Shown: piece after piece, positions 1 to 10,510 of the stretch
How positions within the stretch are numbered: position 1 is the stretch's first letter
Layout: each line of letters starts with the position of its first letter
NCBI GenBank assembly: GCA_027579435.1
Contig: JANBPK010000905.1
Location: 1-34,039 of the forward strand
DNA: 34,039 nt
Direction of reading: 5' to 3'
From: Candolleomyces eurysporus
Taxonomy: Eukaryota > Basidiomycota > Agaricomycetes > Agaricales > Psathyrellaceae
Position numbers and translations under genes: made by a program
Notes under the pieces: model-generated
Database searches by the model: none
Seen by the model: only the letters and a program-made list of their open reading frames with translations
What the model was told of the DNA's origin: nothing

Positions 1-244
1 GAAAATATTAAATATAAAGTACCTATTTCTTTAGCATTCGTAGAATTTAACCAACTCAAAGTAAATTATTTTTTTTTTGTTTTGTTTTTATTTCCTTACC
101 TCTATCTTTACCTTTTGTTTCTTTCTACCCTTAATCTAGCTTCGCAAGCGCCTCTTATAAAAATAAAGGCATGGAGGAAAGAGGAGGGGAGGTAAAGTAG
201 GCAAAGATAAAAGGATCCCCTTATCCTATCCAAAGAATGAGTAT

Positions 245-265
245 GGACCCCTATTCAAGGGGTCC
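245..265. repeat. Perfect hairpin in mitochondrial spacer
   Basis: GGACCCCT (245-252) and AGGGGTCC (258-265) are perfect reverse complements around a five-base loop. It is one of several GC-rich hairpins in the mitochondrial segment, a usual feature of fungal mitochondrial spacers. No gene end lies next to it, so I do not call it a terminator. Confidence 0.75.
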
Positions 266-460
266 TTTCTTGCTACCCCTATCTCCTTTAATAAGGAGAG
301 AGAGGCAGGGCTGGGGTCCTTATTGTCCCCATTACCTCCCTCCTCTTGGAGAAAGCGGAGATAAGGGGAAGAGGGAAAAGGAAAATATTATTTTTAAATT
401 AATTATATAGCCTGTTATTTTTCGTTTAGAAAAATAAATTAATTTATTTTCACAAATTTT

Positions 461-489
461 CTACCTGTAACCGGAGGATCCAGAGGTAG
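461..489. repeat. GC-cluster repeat, copy 1
   Basis: The 26-base core at 463-488 matches 601-626 at 24 of 26 positions. Outer arms CTACCT and AGGTAG (461-466/484-489) are perfect inverted repeats around a core containing CCGGAGGATCC. One G-to-A change relative to copy 2 breaks the inner stem. It looks like a mobile GC cluster of mitochondrial DNA. Confidence 0.75.
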
Positions 490-600
490 TCCTTTTTATA
501 TCCTTGGTTTCTCTTCTTTTTTTAAATATAGCCTAAGCCAAGGAAAGATAAAATAGAAAAATGGTATAAATTAGGCAGTATTTTTATATTATCACTATCA

Positions 601-626
601 ACCTATAACCGGAGGATCCGGAGGTA
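601..626. repeat. GC-cluster repeat, copy 2
   Basis: This is the second copy of the 26-base GC cluster. Here CCGGA (609-613) and TCCGG (617-621) form a perfect inner stem with a three-base loop, enclosed by ACCT/AGGT. It sits in A/T-rich sequence like copy 1, which suggests dispersal as a unit. Confidence 0.75.
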
Positions 627-980
627 AGGCTACTTATCTAAGGTAAAGCAATAGTGAGTTAGAAAAAATATTAATTTAATTATGTCTTATTTAATCTTAA
701 TAGTCTTAAAATTTTTTTTCCTCTTTTATTTTTTTGTTCCCTCTTTACAAGGGCTCTTTGTTTTTATCCAGACTTATGCCTTAATACTTTATATTCTTCA
801 CTTTTTTTTTATTAAACCTAGAGAGTAAAGGAAAGAGAGTAGGGTAGTAAAGCAAGTCTAAGAGTAAAAGAGTATTAATTAATTGACTTCCTTTTTTTTA
901 CTACCCTTTAGTTTTAATTAGTAAAGCGGAGTAAGGAAGGAATGTAATTTTAATATGTTAGACACTATTATTTAAAATAA

Positions 981-1214
<234 letters not shown>

Positions 1215-1380
1215 TAAAAAATTATAACCCTTACCTTCGTATACCTACTTCATTTTTAGGTTAAGGTAAATAATAGGAAGCAGAACTCGAGTCCGTCTCA
1301 TTCGCGGCAGAACAGAGCATCACTGATATATAGCGCAGACTTTTCTCTCCTTTGTCAACAGCTTGCCGCCCCCTGGGGTC
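1215..1380. other. Junction from mitochondrial to nuclear-type DNA
   Basis: A/T-rich sequence like that around atp9 continues to about 1275-1283. It then changes within a few bases to mixed-composition sequence (ACTCGAGTCCG onward), which runs straight into the promoter and first exon of the DUF2235-WD40 gene at 1381. Only about 100 bp of nuclear-type sequence precede that start codon. I see no target-site duplication or other clear join signature. Confidence 0.7.
1327..1332 (+). promoter_or_regulatory. TATA-like box of the first DUF2235-WD40 gene
   Basis: TATATA lies 49 bases before the start codon and is followed by a pyrimidine run (TTTTCTCTCC). The paralogue at 31381 has the same arrangement (GATATATAG, then TTCTCTCCT), so it is probably a conserved core promoter. 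No expression evidence is visible. Confidence 0.5.
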
Positions 1381-4300
1381 ATGGGACTCAAAATTATTCC
1401 GAGAAAAAAGAGGCGTGTCCTTGACGAGCTCCTTGGTAAGTTCTACCACAAGCAGGCTCTGCGACAAAGTTACTGACGAATCTTCCCCCAGAGCACGAGG
1501 CGACCGAGAGCGAAGATCGCCCTGATGTCCCACCGGAGGATCTCACCAGTGCGTCCCAAGTCACCATTATCGTCCGAATTATATCTTGCTTACTGACGCC
1601 TTTTCCAGAGAATGGTTCAGAAGAGAGCGAATGTAATTGTTGTCGTAAGCACTCGCCACCAAAGCCTAAGCTTAAGACGATGCCCTGTGGCCACAAGAGG
1701 GGTGGCCGAAATCTCATTGTCTGCATCGACGGCACAGCAAACCAGTTCGGGGACAAGGTAAGAAACAGAAAGGATACATCAGTAATTTTCTGACTCGTCT
1801 CTGGACAGAACACCAACGTTATCGAGCTATACAATCTCATTTTGAAAGAGACCGGCGACAATCAACGCACATGGTACAACAGCGGGATTGGGACGTATGC
1901 CAAGCCACGGTGGAGGTCGATTACTTACTGGCAGCAGGTCCTCTGCCATTTGATCGATATGGCGATTGCATGGTGCGCTCAAATTGGTCTAGAATATGAT
2001 GGATATATCCTCAACTACTGGATTGGATGTAGGGAATTTGAACGAACGGTTCTGGGAGCTTATCGATGGTTGTCGGATAATTACGAGGACGGGGATTGTA
2101 TCTTTTTATTTGGTGAGATCCTTCCTCCGACGATCTTTCAATAGCATTTCTCATTCTAGGAACGACAGGTTTCTCTCGTGGCGCATTCCAAGTCCGAACA
2201 TTGTCGGGAATGATCGATAGGGTTCGTTCTGCCTTTACACTCTCTCGCTCAGTGCTCAAGCACAGTAGGTTGGCCTGATTCACAAAGGAAACGAGATGCA
2301 GATCCCATTGTTAGTATATGCAGCCGATGATCCGTACAATGTCTGACATGCTATTCCTCATCCCAGCGCATATCAGCTCTACGCCGAGTCCGATGAGGAC
2401 CATGACAAAGCCGCCCCAGTTGGTTCATCTAACAGTCAGTCACCCCTAGAACATGCGACCCCAACAGGATGGATCCAGTTTTTGCTTTCCATAATGGCCG
2501 CACTAATTTTTTCGCTATTACGATGGGTGCCACGGAAGGGGGAATCGGTAGCCCAGCCTGCGTCAGGGGAATCACTAGAAGAATGCGTATCCAAGGCGGA
2601 ACGGTTCAAGCGAGCTTTCTCCCGTAAGAATGTTAATGTTCACTTCGTGGGGGCATGGTACGTGATTCTGCGACGACCTTCAACAGAATCACTTAACGAG
2701 GTTATCAGGGACACGGTTTCGTCCATTGGAGTTGCAAGAGGAAAGAAGATGCTACCCGGCACTACCGACGGAATGAAACACGTCTGCCACTTCCGTCATG
2801 CCCTAGCGCTCGACGAACGCAGGGTGAAATTCCTGCCGGAGTATGCGTGGGGAGGTTCAACTATGCCTCCGTCACAACCTACCGACTGGAACCATACCCC
2901 TCCTCGTCCTGGGCTTCAAAAGACCAGCGGCGATATCTATACACACATCCTGGAGGTCTGGTTTGCAGGGACACACTCTGATATGTGAGCCTATTCTTGT
3001 GTCTCGTTGCATGGGTTAAATGCCGACAACCTTTCTTAGAGGAGGTGGAAACGTACAAAATCTTGGAATGGATCGAAGTAGACCACCGTTGAGGTGGATG
3101 GTACTGGAGGCGGTGGCTCTCGGCCTTCGGACAGCGGAGTTCGAACGAGAACTCACGTCAGACCAACAGATTGAGTTCCAAGAATCGCTGACGGGGATAT
3201 GGCATTTGCTCGAGTACTGGCCGCACCGCCGACTGACTTTTCATCGGGACCCAGCCGGAAAGATGATTACCCGAAGGTGAGCACATGCCTCTCCCCCAAA
3301 AGGCCCTTTTGCTTATAAGTTCTCTGTTAGCCCTCACCGCGGACATCGTAGAACTATCCACTGGGGACAGAAAATCCATAGCTCCCTCGTCCTTGCTGAG
3401 ACTCCCCTTCCCTACTACCCTAAGGCGCGACCCCCTGCCGGAAGGGACATTGATGGGCGCCTCATACCTGTGAATGAGCCTGAGCCATTCTGGGATGGGC
3501 TGCGCAAAGACGGGCTTTCAAACTCTAGCGGGTGGCTGGAGATTGATATTTATGAGTATGCGAGAACGGTTCTGAAAAGACTTACGAATGGAAGGGCAGT
3601 TGAGGGTGCGCTGAACGAGATCGTAACGAAATGTAAGTTCCATCCGGCACGATCTTGTTCTTCGGCTGGCTAAACTTGTGCAGACCCGCAGGACGGCCCA
3701 CAGGCTGTGTACGATGAGAGCATCGAGGTCATTCGACTATGGAACCAAAATTCACCTGCCTTGGAGGCCAAGCGTCGACTTCTGTCCACCATGATTGAAA
3801 TCTTGGAATGTCATTTGAAAAATCTCAAGCATCGAAAATGGCGGAAGCATCGCAATCCATTCAGCGAGGGCTTGTGTAGTGGCTCGGGTGACCACTGGCA
3901 GGTAATAGAAAGGTTTCTGCGCCGCATTTCTTTCTGTGAGTACCCCGTACTTTCCTAAGAAAGGGCTGGTCTGACGATCTTCATTCACGACTTCTCTCTG
4001 GGACTTGGAAATGCTGGATAGGCTCAACAGAAGGCGCACAGGTTGCGTACAATGAAATCATATCGTGCATTCGATTATGGAAGGAGGATCCAATCAAGCT
4101 GGGAGCTAAGCATCGGCTGCTTTGCGCCGCGATGGAGATTTTGGAAGGACACTCGGAAAATCTCTGGCTTCAAAAATGGCGTGAAATTCGGGATTGTTTG
4201 GGCGATATTTTAAGCAGTAACTTAGATGACCATCGGCATATCGCGGAGAAGTTTCTGGACCATTTCACTGGCGGTAAGTGAATCAGATTGTCCCACTAAA

Positions 4301-5244
4301 TACTACCCTAAATGTTTTCGTCCATTGTAGAGGTACACTGCCTGCTTGAGCTTCAGGGGCACAAATGGGATGCGCGGACAGTCGCGATCTTTCCGGATGG
4401 CAAGCGTGTCGTCTCCGGCTCTTCCGATACTACGATCAGGATTTGGGATATGGAGACGGGAGCGCAAGTGGGAGAGCCGCTGGAAGGACACACTGGAGAT
4501 ATCAATTTGGTCGTAATTTCTCCTGACGGCAAACGCATCGTCTCTGGATCTGACGACGGCACAATTCGCATCTGGGATCCAGAGAAGCCGACGCATGTGG
4601 GAGAGCCGCTAAGAGGACACGGGGGCCCGGTGGCGACCGTCGCAATGTCGCTCGATGGCAAGTTCATTGTTTCTGGCTCTACCGACAAGACGATTATGAT
4701 ATGGGATGCAGAGACGGGGGCGAAGGTAGGAGAGCCGCTACGAGGGCACACAGACTGTGTGCAGTCCGTTGCCATCTCGCCGGATGGCAGGTGGATTGTC
4801 TCGGGATCTGACGACCAGACAGTCAGGATCTGGGACGCGGAGACGAGGACTCAGGAGGGAGAGCCGTTACAGCGGCACACAGCTTCAGTGCCAATTGTCT
4901 CAATCTCACCTGACGGCAGGCACGTTGTCTCCGGCTCCCGCGACCAAACGATTCAGATTTGGGACCTGGAGACGGGCGCGCCGATAGGAGAACCGCTCCA
5001 AGGGCACACAGATTGGTTGCATTCTATTGCAATCTCGCCTGATGGAAAATACTTTATCTCCAGCTCCTCCGACCGTACGATTCGGATCTGGGCTTTGGAG
5101 ACAGGAGCACAAGTCGTAGAGCCGCTACGAGGCCACACAGGCCGGGTCTGGTTTGTTGCAATCTCGCCGGACAGGAAACGGATCGTCTCTGGCTCTGCCG
5201 ACAGAACTATTCGAATCTGGAACGCAGAAGGTATCTTGGTTTGA
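1381..5244 (+). CDS. DUF2235 alpha/beta-hydrolase with helical repeats and seven WD40 repeats
   Basis: Exons: 1381-1435, 1492-1548, 1609-1757, 1809-1972, 2033-2112, 2169-2221, 2269-2309, 2367-2657, 2709-2984, 3040-3276, 3352-3632, 3684-3935, 4022-4273, 4331-5244. They give one frame of 1033 residues, with introns of 50-86 nt. Residues about 70-400 are a DUF2235 (Tle1-like phospholipase) domain. It has IVCIDGT at the start, the nucleophile elbow GFSRG (Ser171), GAWDT (Asp298) and THSDIGGG (His386), which together are a likely catalytic triad. Then come two 84-residue helical modules, one per exon (12 and 13), and seven 43-residue WD40 repeats (exon 14) ending in a TGA stop. Exon 8 carries about 62 extra residues relative to the 31381 paralogue, including a hydrophobic segment (WIQFLLSIMAALIFSLLRW). 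There is no signal peptide, so it is probably cytosolic. Substrate and role are unknown; lipid or ester hydrolysis is inferred from the family. The start codon matches the paralogue in position relative to exon 2. Confidence 0.88.
4331..5244 (+). repeat. Array of seven 129-bp WD40-coding repeats
   Basis: Seven tandem units of 43 codons lie within the last exon of the first DUF2235-WD40 gene. The conserved skeleton is L-x-G-H, S-P-D-G-K, V-S-G-S-x-D-x-T-I-R-I-W-D and E-T-G. Units differ mostly at positions 5-7, 9-10, 19, 25, 27, 34 and 38-39. Seven units fit one closed seven-bladed propeller. The high nucleotide similarity between units suggests ongoing recombination or gene conversion. Confidence 0.85.
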
Positions 5245-6587
5245 GAAAGTCGTTATTTGGTTAATACAATACTGCTGCCCATCTTCGACGTCATTATCAA
5301 TTTTTCATGTTTTTCATCTTCCTTCTCGCCTCGAGACCGCTCTTCTATGAATACTCTTTCCTTCACCGCCCATAGTTGTAATCATAGCACTGGTACAGTT
5401 ATCTAGCTATTCTAAATCGATATACCAACTCCTTCACTCTGAAAGAAGACATGGGATGTGGTCCAGGCTAACGAGCATCCTCGTTCATCTCTTGGATCAT
5501 GAAGTGACGGCTCGCGTACATTGCTGCCTTGCCTCCCTCGAAATTCCCTAATCTTTTATCCGTCGGCTGGTGACCTTTTGGCTGGTTTGCTGACTTCCAT
5601 TTCAAGGTATACGCTCATGATTCCTTGATACGGATGGAATATGTACGTACATCGGGAGTGCCCACTCCACGCTCTCATGAGCGTCGCCAATCCTTTGTCA
5701 TCCAACCTCCCACCCAGCGTCCGACTTCGCTAATCGCTCACTGACGTTGGGTATGGCATAACTGAACTAGGGATGGCCGAACCGCCATTTTTTCATGTCA
5801 ATATTAGCCTAACCATCTTCTCGGCACATCTCTCGTATCAAGCATATACCAGAGCGGATTGGGAAGGGGGTGAGGAAGCGAGGATGATGAAATCAGAGGG
5901 CAGGAGAATGAAACGATGACATACTTCAGCTCCAGCCTAGCTTGAGGCAACACGTATTCCTTTGGACCAAATGGACCACGATCGCTGAGGGAGAGACCGA
6001 GAGATGTCCTGGGAGACATTCGGGAATTAGTAAAGACTATGGTCAATGCCGTTCTCATGTGGCTTACCAGGCGGCACGCTGAGACCACTTCTGAAGGATA
6101 TATCGCGTCGCGACCTAGGCAGCGAGTCGGGAGGTTGGGACGATTCAGGGAAGCCGTTGATTTGAGAGCCATTCTTCAACGAACCACGAAAGGCATCAGG
6201 ATTGAGAACTTGGGATAGGGAGGATACTAATTCGAACTACCGACAACCCACCTCACGTTCATCGCCAACCAACCTCTTTCTTTGCGCAGAACTAGGCATT
6301 CAGAGTGTCGTCCATCGCGAGCAAGCGATATCGATTGCCCATCCACAACCTATAGTCCCGACCAACGAACAGGGCGGAGCGATGTCACCACGTTGAATTT
6401 CTCGAGGTTTCCAACCAAGTCAGAGTCGGAATAGGTAGGTACAAACCAAATATTGCGTGGGAGCGGCAGATATGACAGATTGAGATGAGAACCTCAGGCC
6501 AAACAACATGTTGAAGGTCTGTAAGATGAGAGATACATGCCTTCGTAAATATCGTTGAGCCTCAATGGTGTGCGGTGCCTGGTTGCA

Positions 6588-6619
6588 GCTCAGCCTCTGC
6601 GGGCCTGCAGAGCTGAGGC
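6588..6619. repeat. Imperfect hairpin
   Basis: GCTCAGCCTCTGC (6588-6600) pairs with GCAGAGCTGAGGC (6607-6619) with one bulged base on each arm and a six-base loop. It is followed by CTTCGATCC, reminiscent of a tRNA B box, but no cloverleaf can be folded. Function unknown. Confidence 0.45.
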
Positions 6620-6971
6620 TTCGATCCGCACTCTGGTGAGCACGTTCTTTTGGATGAGTGGGGATGGCAAGGAAAGGGAGATTGTAGAACGTCAACGCAA
6701 GCTTGTCGCAAGCGCTAAATGTTAAATCTTGGTCTGCCTCAAGGCAGCACCGCGGACTCCGTGGGAGATTGGCGACGGTTGTCTTGTGGTGTTTGTCGAA
6801 GGGGCTGTGGGCAAACTCATGATTCATACTCCAGGGCACTTCCATGAAAGCTATCAATCACCTGTGACAGGACTATGCACCTTCCATCAGCCAAAGCAGG
6901 GATTCACCATAACGGTTATGGCCACGCCCTTCACACACGCACACCATTTAACGTTCACCTTCCTACCGTAC

Positions 6972-6980
6972 ATGGAATGA
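6972..6980 (+). promoter_or_regulatory. Two-codon upstream ORF before the first membrane paralogue
   Basis: ATG-GAA-TGA lies exactly six bases before the start codon at 6987 and in the same frame. The paralogue at 16930 has ATG-AAA-TGA at the same distance. If transcribed into the leader, it could limit initiation at the main start codon. It could also be the remnant of an older, longer N-terminus. Confidence 0.5.
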
Positions 6981-6986
6981 TTGCCC

Positions 6987-8423
6987 ATGCTGCTCCTCAT
7001 CCTCCTATACTCGTCCTTCTGCAGTGAAGCCTCCTCCGGCGCTCCGTTGGCTTCGTATCAGCTCTTGCATCTCGCACCTCGGGAACCAGACACCACGGTC
7101 AGCGTTGATACCAATTATCGATCTACTGCAGAGATCATCTGGACATGCTTAGCGACTACCTTTATGTGCACTTGGGTTTCTGTCCACCCAAACGTGTCCC
7201 AAGGATCGAGATGGTGGGATAACATGCGCGACAGGCTCATTCTGTTCGGCTGGACCCTCCTTGCTCCGGAGCTAGTCCTCGTGTTTGCGTATCGTCAGTG
7301 GGAAGGGGTAAGACTGCTACGGAAGCTTCACGGTGCGTACGGTCCGTTATTGATTGTCAATCACAAATAACATTTCATGTTTGCAGGCGAAGAGTGGGGG
7401 CGTGTCCAATGCCATTTCATCCAAATGGGCGGCGTTGTCATATCCCATGAAGGACAAGTTCGGCCGATCGAATTGTCGAAGGTAGAGGAGAAGAAGCTTG
7501 ACGAGGTTATCGACCGTTCTCGCGTTGTGGAAGCAGAGATTCTCGATCGCAGCAAAGGTGATGAACTGAGCAAAGGGCTTGTTGTCATACAGACGACTTG
7601 GTTCATCATCTGCTGCTGCGCACGGGCTATCCAGAAGCTGACGATCACGAATCTGGAAGTCATTACCCTGGCTTACGCTGCCTTGAACGGGATGATGTAC
7701 TTCTTCTGGTGGGATAAGCCGTTGAACGTCAGGTTGCCTGTGGAAGTCGAAGTCAAGGACAAGAATACATTCGATCGGGTTTCAAGAGAGGAGAAATCCG
7801 AGAAGGGGCTAGAGGGTGAGCGAGGTGTGTTTCAGCCTTCCCCTGACTTATCGAAAGAAAGGCCACTGACTTGAGTCGAATCAAATACAGCTCAAACGAT
7901 AATGGATATCATTTCCTTACCGTGGACACTGGCACGGGCTACTATGCGATATTTCGCGCGAACGACATCCAAACTTTCCGGTTCCAACCGAAAGAATGTT
8001 AACCCACTGTACTATACCTTTCAAGGATTGGACCCGACGATCAGTGGCGAACACCCGTTGAGGGGTATGCTTACATCGTTTGCCATAACAAGCTGCATGG
8101 CCTCGGTGTTCGGTGCTATCCACCTAGTTGCTTGGTCGTTCCCATTCCCTACGGCAGTCGCAGCGGAACTATGGAGAGCTTCGTCCATTTACTCCGCAGC
8201 TTCGCCCTGGTTAATACTTTTCATAGCGTTCCTCAGTTTCTCGGTAATTGAAGACACGTCGACTTACTCGTATAAAACTTTGGCTTCGATCAACAAAATT
8301 CTGATTCTGTTGTATATCCCCGCTCGGATTATCTTAGGTGTGGTAGCGTTTTGGGGACTTTATCATCCCCCCTTGACTGCTAACCAGACAGTCAATTGGT
8401 CGAAATATGTACCACATGTGTAG
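6987..8423 (+). CDS. Fungal multi-pass membrane protein (paralogue 1)
   Basis: Exons 6987-7332, 7387-7824 and 7891-8423 give 438 residues. I know this type only as an uncharacterised Agaricomycete membrane-protein family, and no function can be stated. The N-terminus is a hydrophobic signal-like segment (MLLLILLYSSFC). Predicted helices follow around IIWTCLATTFMCTWVSV, LILFGWTLLAPELVLVFAY, VVIQTTWFIICCCA, VITLAYAALNGMMYFFWW, FAITSCMASVFGAIHLVAW, SPWLILFIAFLSFSV and KILILLYIPARIILGVVAFWG. A charged cytosolic-type stretch rich in Lys/Glu (EVEVKDKNTFDR and on) precedes the second intron. Cysteines cluster in helix 4 (ICCCA). Both introns sit at the same codons as in the 16930 paralogue, which supports the model. 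The start was chosen at the first ATG after the in-frame TGA at 6978-6980. Confidence 0.85.
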
Positions 8424-10510
8424 CGACCGCTGCTGTCTTTAAAATTTGTCATCTTCGTTCTGCTGAGTCGAGATTCGGGAGCGTCATTGAACTCGATCAG
8501 TTTGTCGCTTGAAGTTAGCGAGCTCCGCTCATGCCCCCAGGCCTGGGGATTCTATAGCCGTTGCGTCGCTACCCTTCCCTTCGGAACGGTGGTTGCTCTT
8601 CGCTTCGTTCGCGCTTCACTTATCACCATCCTGACTTCAAAGCTTCACCTTTTCCCCACAATGATCATTGCGGGGAGGCCGTGCCAAACGTTAGCACGGT
8701 GGAGTGACTGAATGTCATTCCAACTGCTGGTGAACAGAACACATTTTCAACCACTGCCGAGTCCGTTGTGGGTGCTTTTGCGTTTGAGATAGGGTCCCCA
8801 ACCCCTTAATGTCGCCTTACCAAGGAAGTTTAATTGGACACCGTCTCGGCTCTTCATGACTCGATGGGACCTAGAATGGTTCCGCCGCCTCTGCAGTATG
8901 GATTTGTTCACCATCTGCTGTAATTAATGTCATTTTTGTACATTGAAGCTATCTTGTGTCCGTACGAATGAGTCAGGACTGCCTAAACATGGTCAAGATT
9001 GTGCCAGAAGGAGAGTATTCTCACTTACACCCATCACGTCCCCCTCTGATGTGAGGGTAATGTCATGTGTCGACATCCCGCTTGGTTAAACACGATGCTT
9101 TCCGTTCACGTCGTACGGAGTCTCGAGATCTACTCTGGCGAGGGTAGCTTGATGCGCCGACGATGTTTGAGCCGAATTGAGAAGTTGAGGAGAAGGCGAG
9201 CCGTACAGGACGTTTCACCTGCATTGACTCCGTTGTTAATGAACATGTCTATCAAACTGCAGTCTGCTATCACGTCGACCGGCTACGCCATAAAAAATTA
9301 AGTTGCCAAAGTGCCAAAGTCTGTCAGTCCGTTATCGCGTACCCGAGTCGGAGTTATCCTACTTTCCCGTTTCGATCGAGGAAGGGCAATTCATCACAGA
9401 GACCATACCTCTGACGCTCTGTTAGACAAGGAGGTTGACCATAATAAATCCTCACACTCTCAAACAATCAAATCCTGACACCCCCAGGCCCTTGCACCCT
9501 CGGGGTATACCATGGCCCTGAACTTCAAAACTTGTCATTCCCTAAATACGAGAACAACCGATTAAAAGGCTAAACAACTCGGGTTCATTTGATTTTGTTC
9601 TTATTCTTTTTTATCTCATTCTCCCCGTTCTATTACTTTGACAATCGGCCCTAAATAGCACATCCAACTGCTCGATTTGACATTTTGTATTTTTCATTCT
9701 CTCAACCCCCCAATTTCGATCGCTCTGACTGGGTACATCATACTACAGGTCATGAGACTGGACCGCTACTCGATGAATTCCGTGTCCCCTCGCTCCCCCT
9801 GTGGAGTTATGGACGAGTAGATACATCGTATTCGGGTGTTCATCACAATGGTCATCCGTGTGGTGCGTGCCTTTTGGTTAGGTTCTTGATTAACTTCTAC
9901 TCACTCAATCTGAATATTGTGTTTAGCCAGCCTCTTCATTTTTCTCAAGTCGGGTCCATTCCTAGCTCATTGTCCCGATCTAATGGCTCGCTACCCCTTT
10001 TCTCGTTTCGTACGTGCATCTTGATTTTCTTACTTTTGATTCGCGCTTCCACCATCAGGCTCTTATTGACTAACCCATACCATCGCCCAAGCTTCGCGTG
10101 CATTTCACGTCACTGTCGCTAGCGCATTAAGTACCCCGTTCGATCCTTGAAGGTAAATCGAACAGCTCAGCGATGCGTGCTCCTAGTAGCTGGTGGTTGT
10201 CGCACATTGCTTTGGACCAACGCTGCCATTGCGTCTCATGTCTCGTGGATATACCTTCGCGATCTTACCTGGGTATCCCAGGTGCTCCTATGAGTGACAT
10301 ATTGTTCATTCATTTGTAGTGAATGTATTGTAGGACGATTTGGACGGAATCTATTCTCATGATGATACGTTTGAGACTCGAAGGCGCCTTGCGTTCCATA
10401 CTTATGAGGTGTGCCAAAACTCCTGCGTCGCACGACAGACCTATTACAGGAAGGATCGCCAAAACTCCAGCTTGTTCCGTGACTTCGAATCCACCATTTG
10501 TTTTCAGATC
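8424..10510. other. Intergenic region, no gene recognised
   Basis: About 2.1 kb lie between the first membrane gene and the WD40 fragment. Frames are short, and none shows domain motifs or paralogous intron structure. From about 9560 the plus strand is pyrimidine-rich, a texture seen again near 13200-13560 and 25200-26200, possibly old repeat DNA. I saw no terminal repeats. The segment 10320-10510 directly before the WD40 fragment gives only a weak, frame-broken resemblance to the helical module of the full-length genes. Confidence 0.5.

Larger units (their letters stand above)
5245..6986. other. Intergenic region, no gene recognised
   Basis: The first ~180 bases are the 3' flank of the WD40 gene and resemble the flank after 11472 (shared TTGTAATCAT and GGTAC(A/T)GT blocks), so the duplication reached past the stop codon. 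The rest has only short frames. A minus-strand frame at 5804-6172 can be spliced but ends quickly and matches no family I know. An imperfect hairpin lies at 6588-6619. Confidence 0.6.

Noticed and set aside
4353..5138. Long minus-strand open frames across the WD40 repeats (also at 10980-11411 and 27278-27734)
   Set aside because: They are mirror frames of the repetitive WD40 coding sequence. The translated text is the antisense of the conserved S-P-D-G and D-x-T-I-R-I-W blocks and has no domain of its own.
5804..6172. Minus-strand 122-codon frame with a plausible GT-AG intron
   Set aside because: After splicing it terminates within about 60 codons and matches no family. Codon and residue composition give no support.
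6550..6640. Possible tRNA or tRNA-derived SINE (GGTTGCAGCTCAGC followed by CTTCGATCC)
   Set aside because: The bases flanking TTCGATC do not pair into a T stem, no acceptor stem closes and no anticodon arm can be drawn on either strand. Only the simple hairpin at 6588-6619 is real.
9560..10140. Possible LTR retrotransposon ends (similar pyrimidine-rich texture at 13200-13560 and 25200-26300)
   Set aside because: The segments share texture but not alignable sequence by eye. There are no TG...CA direct repeats, primer-binding site or polyprotein motifs.
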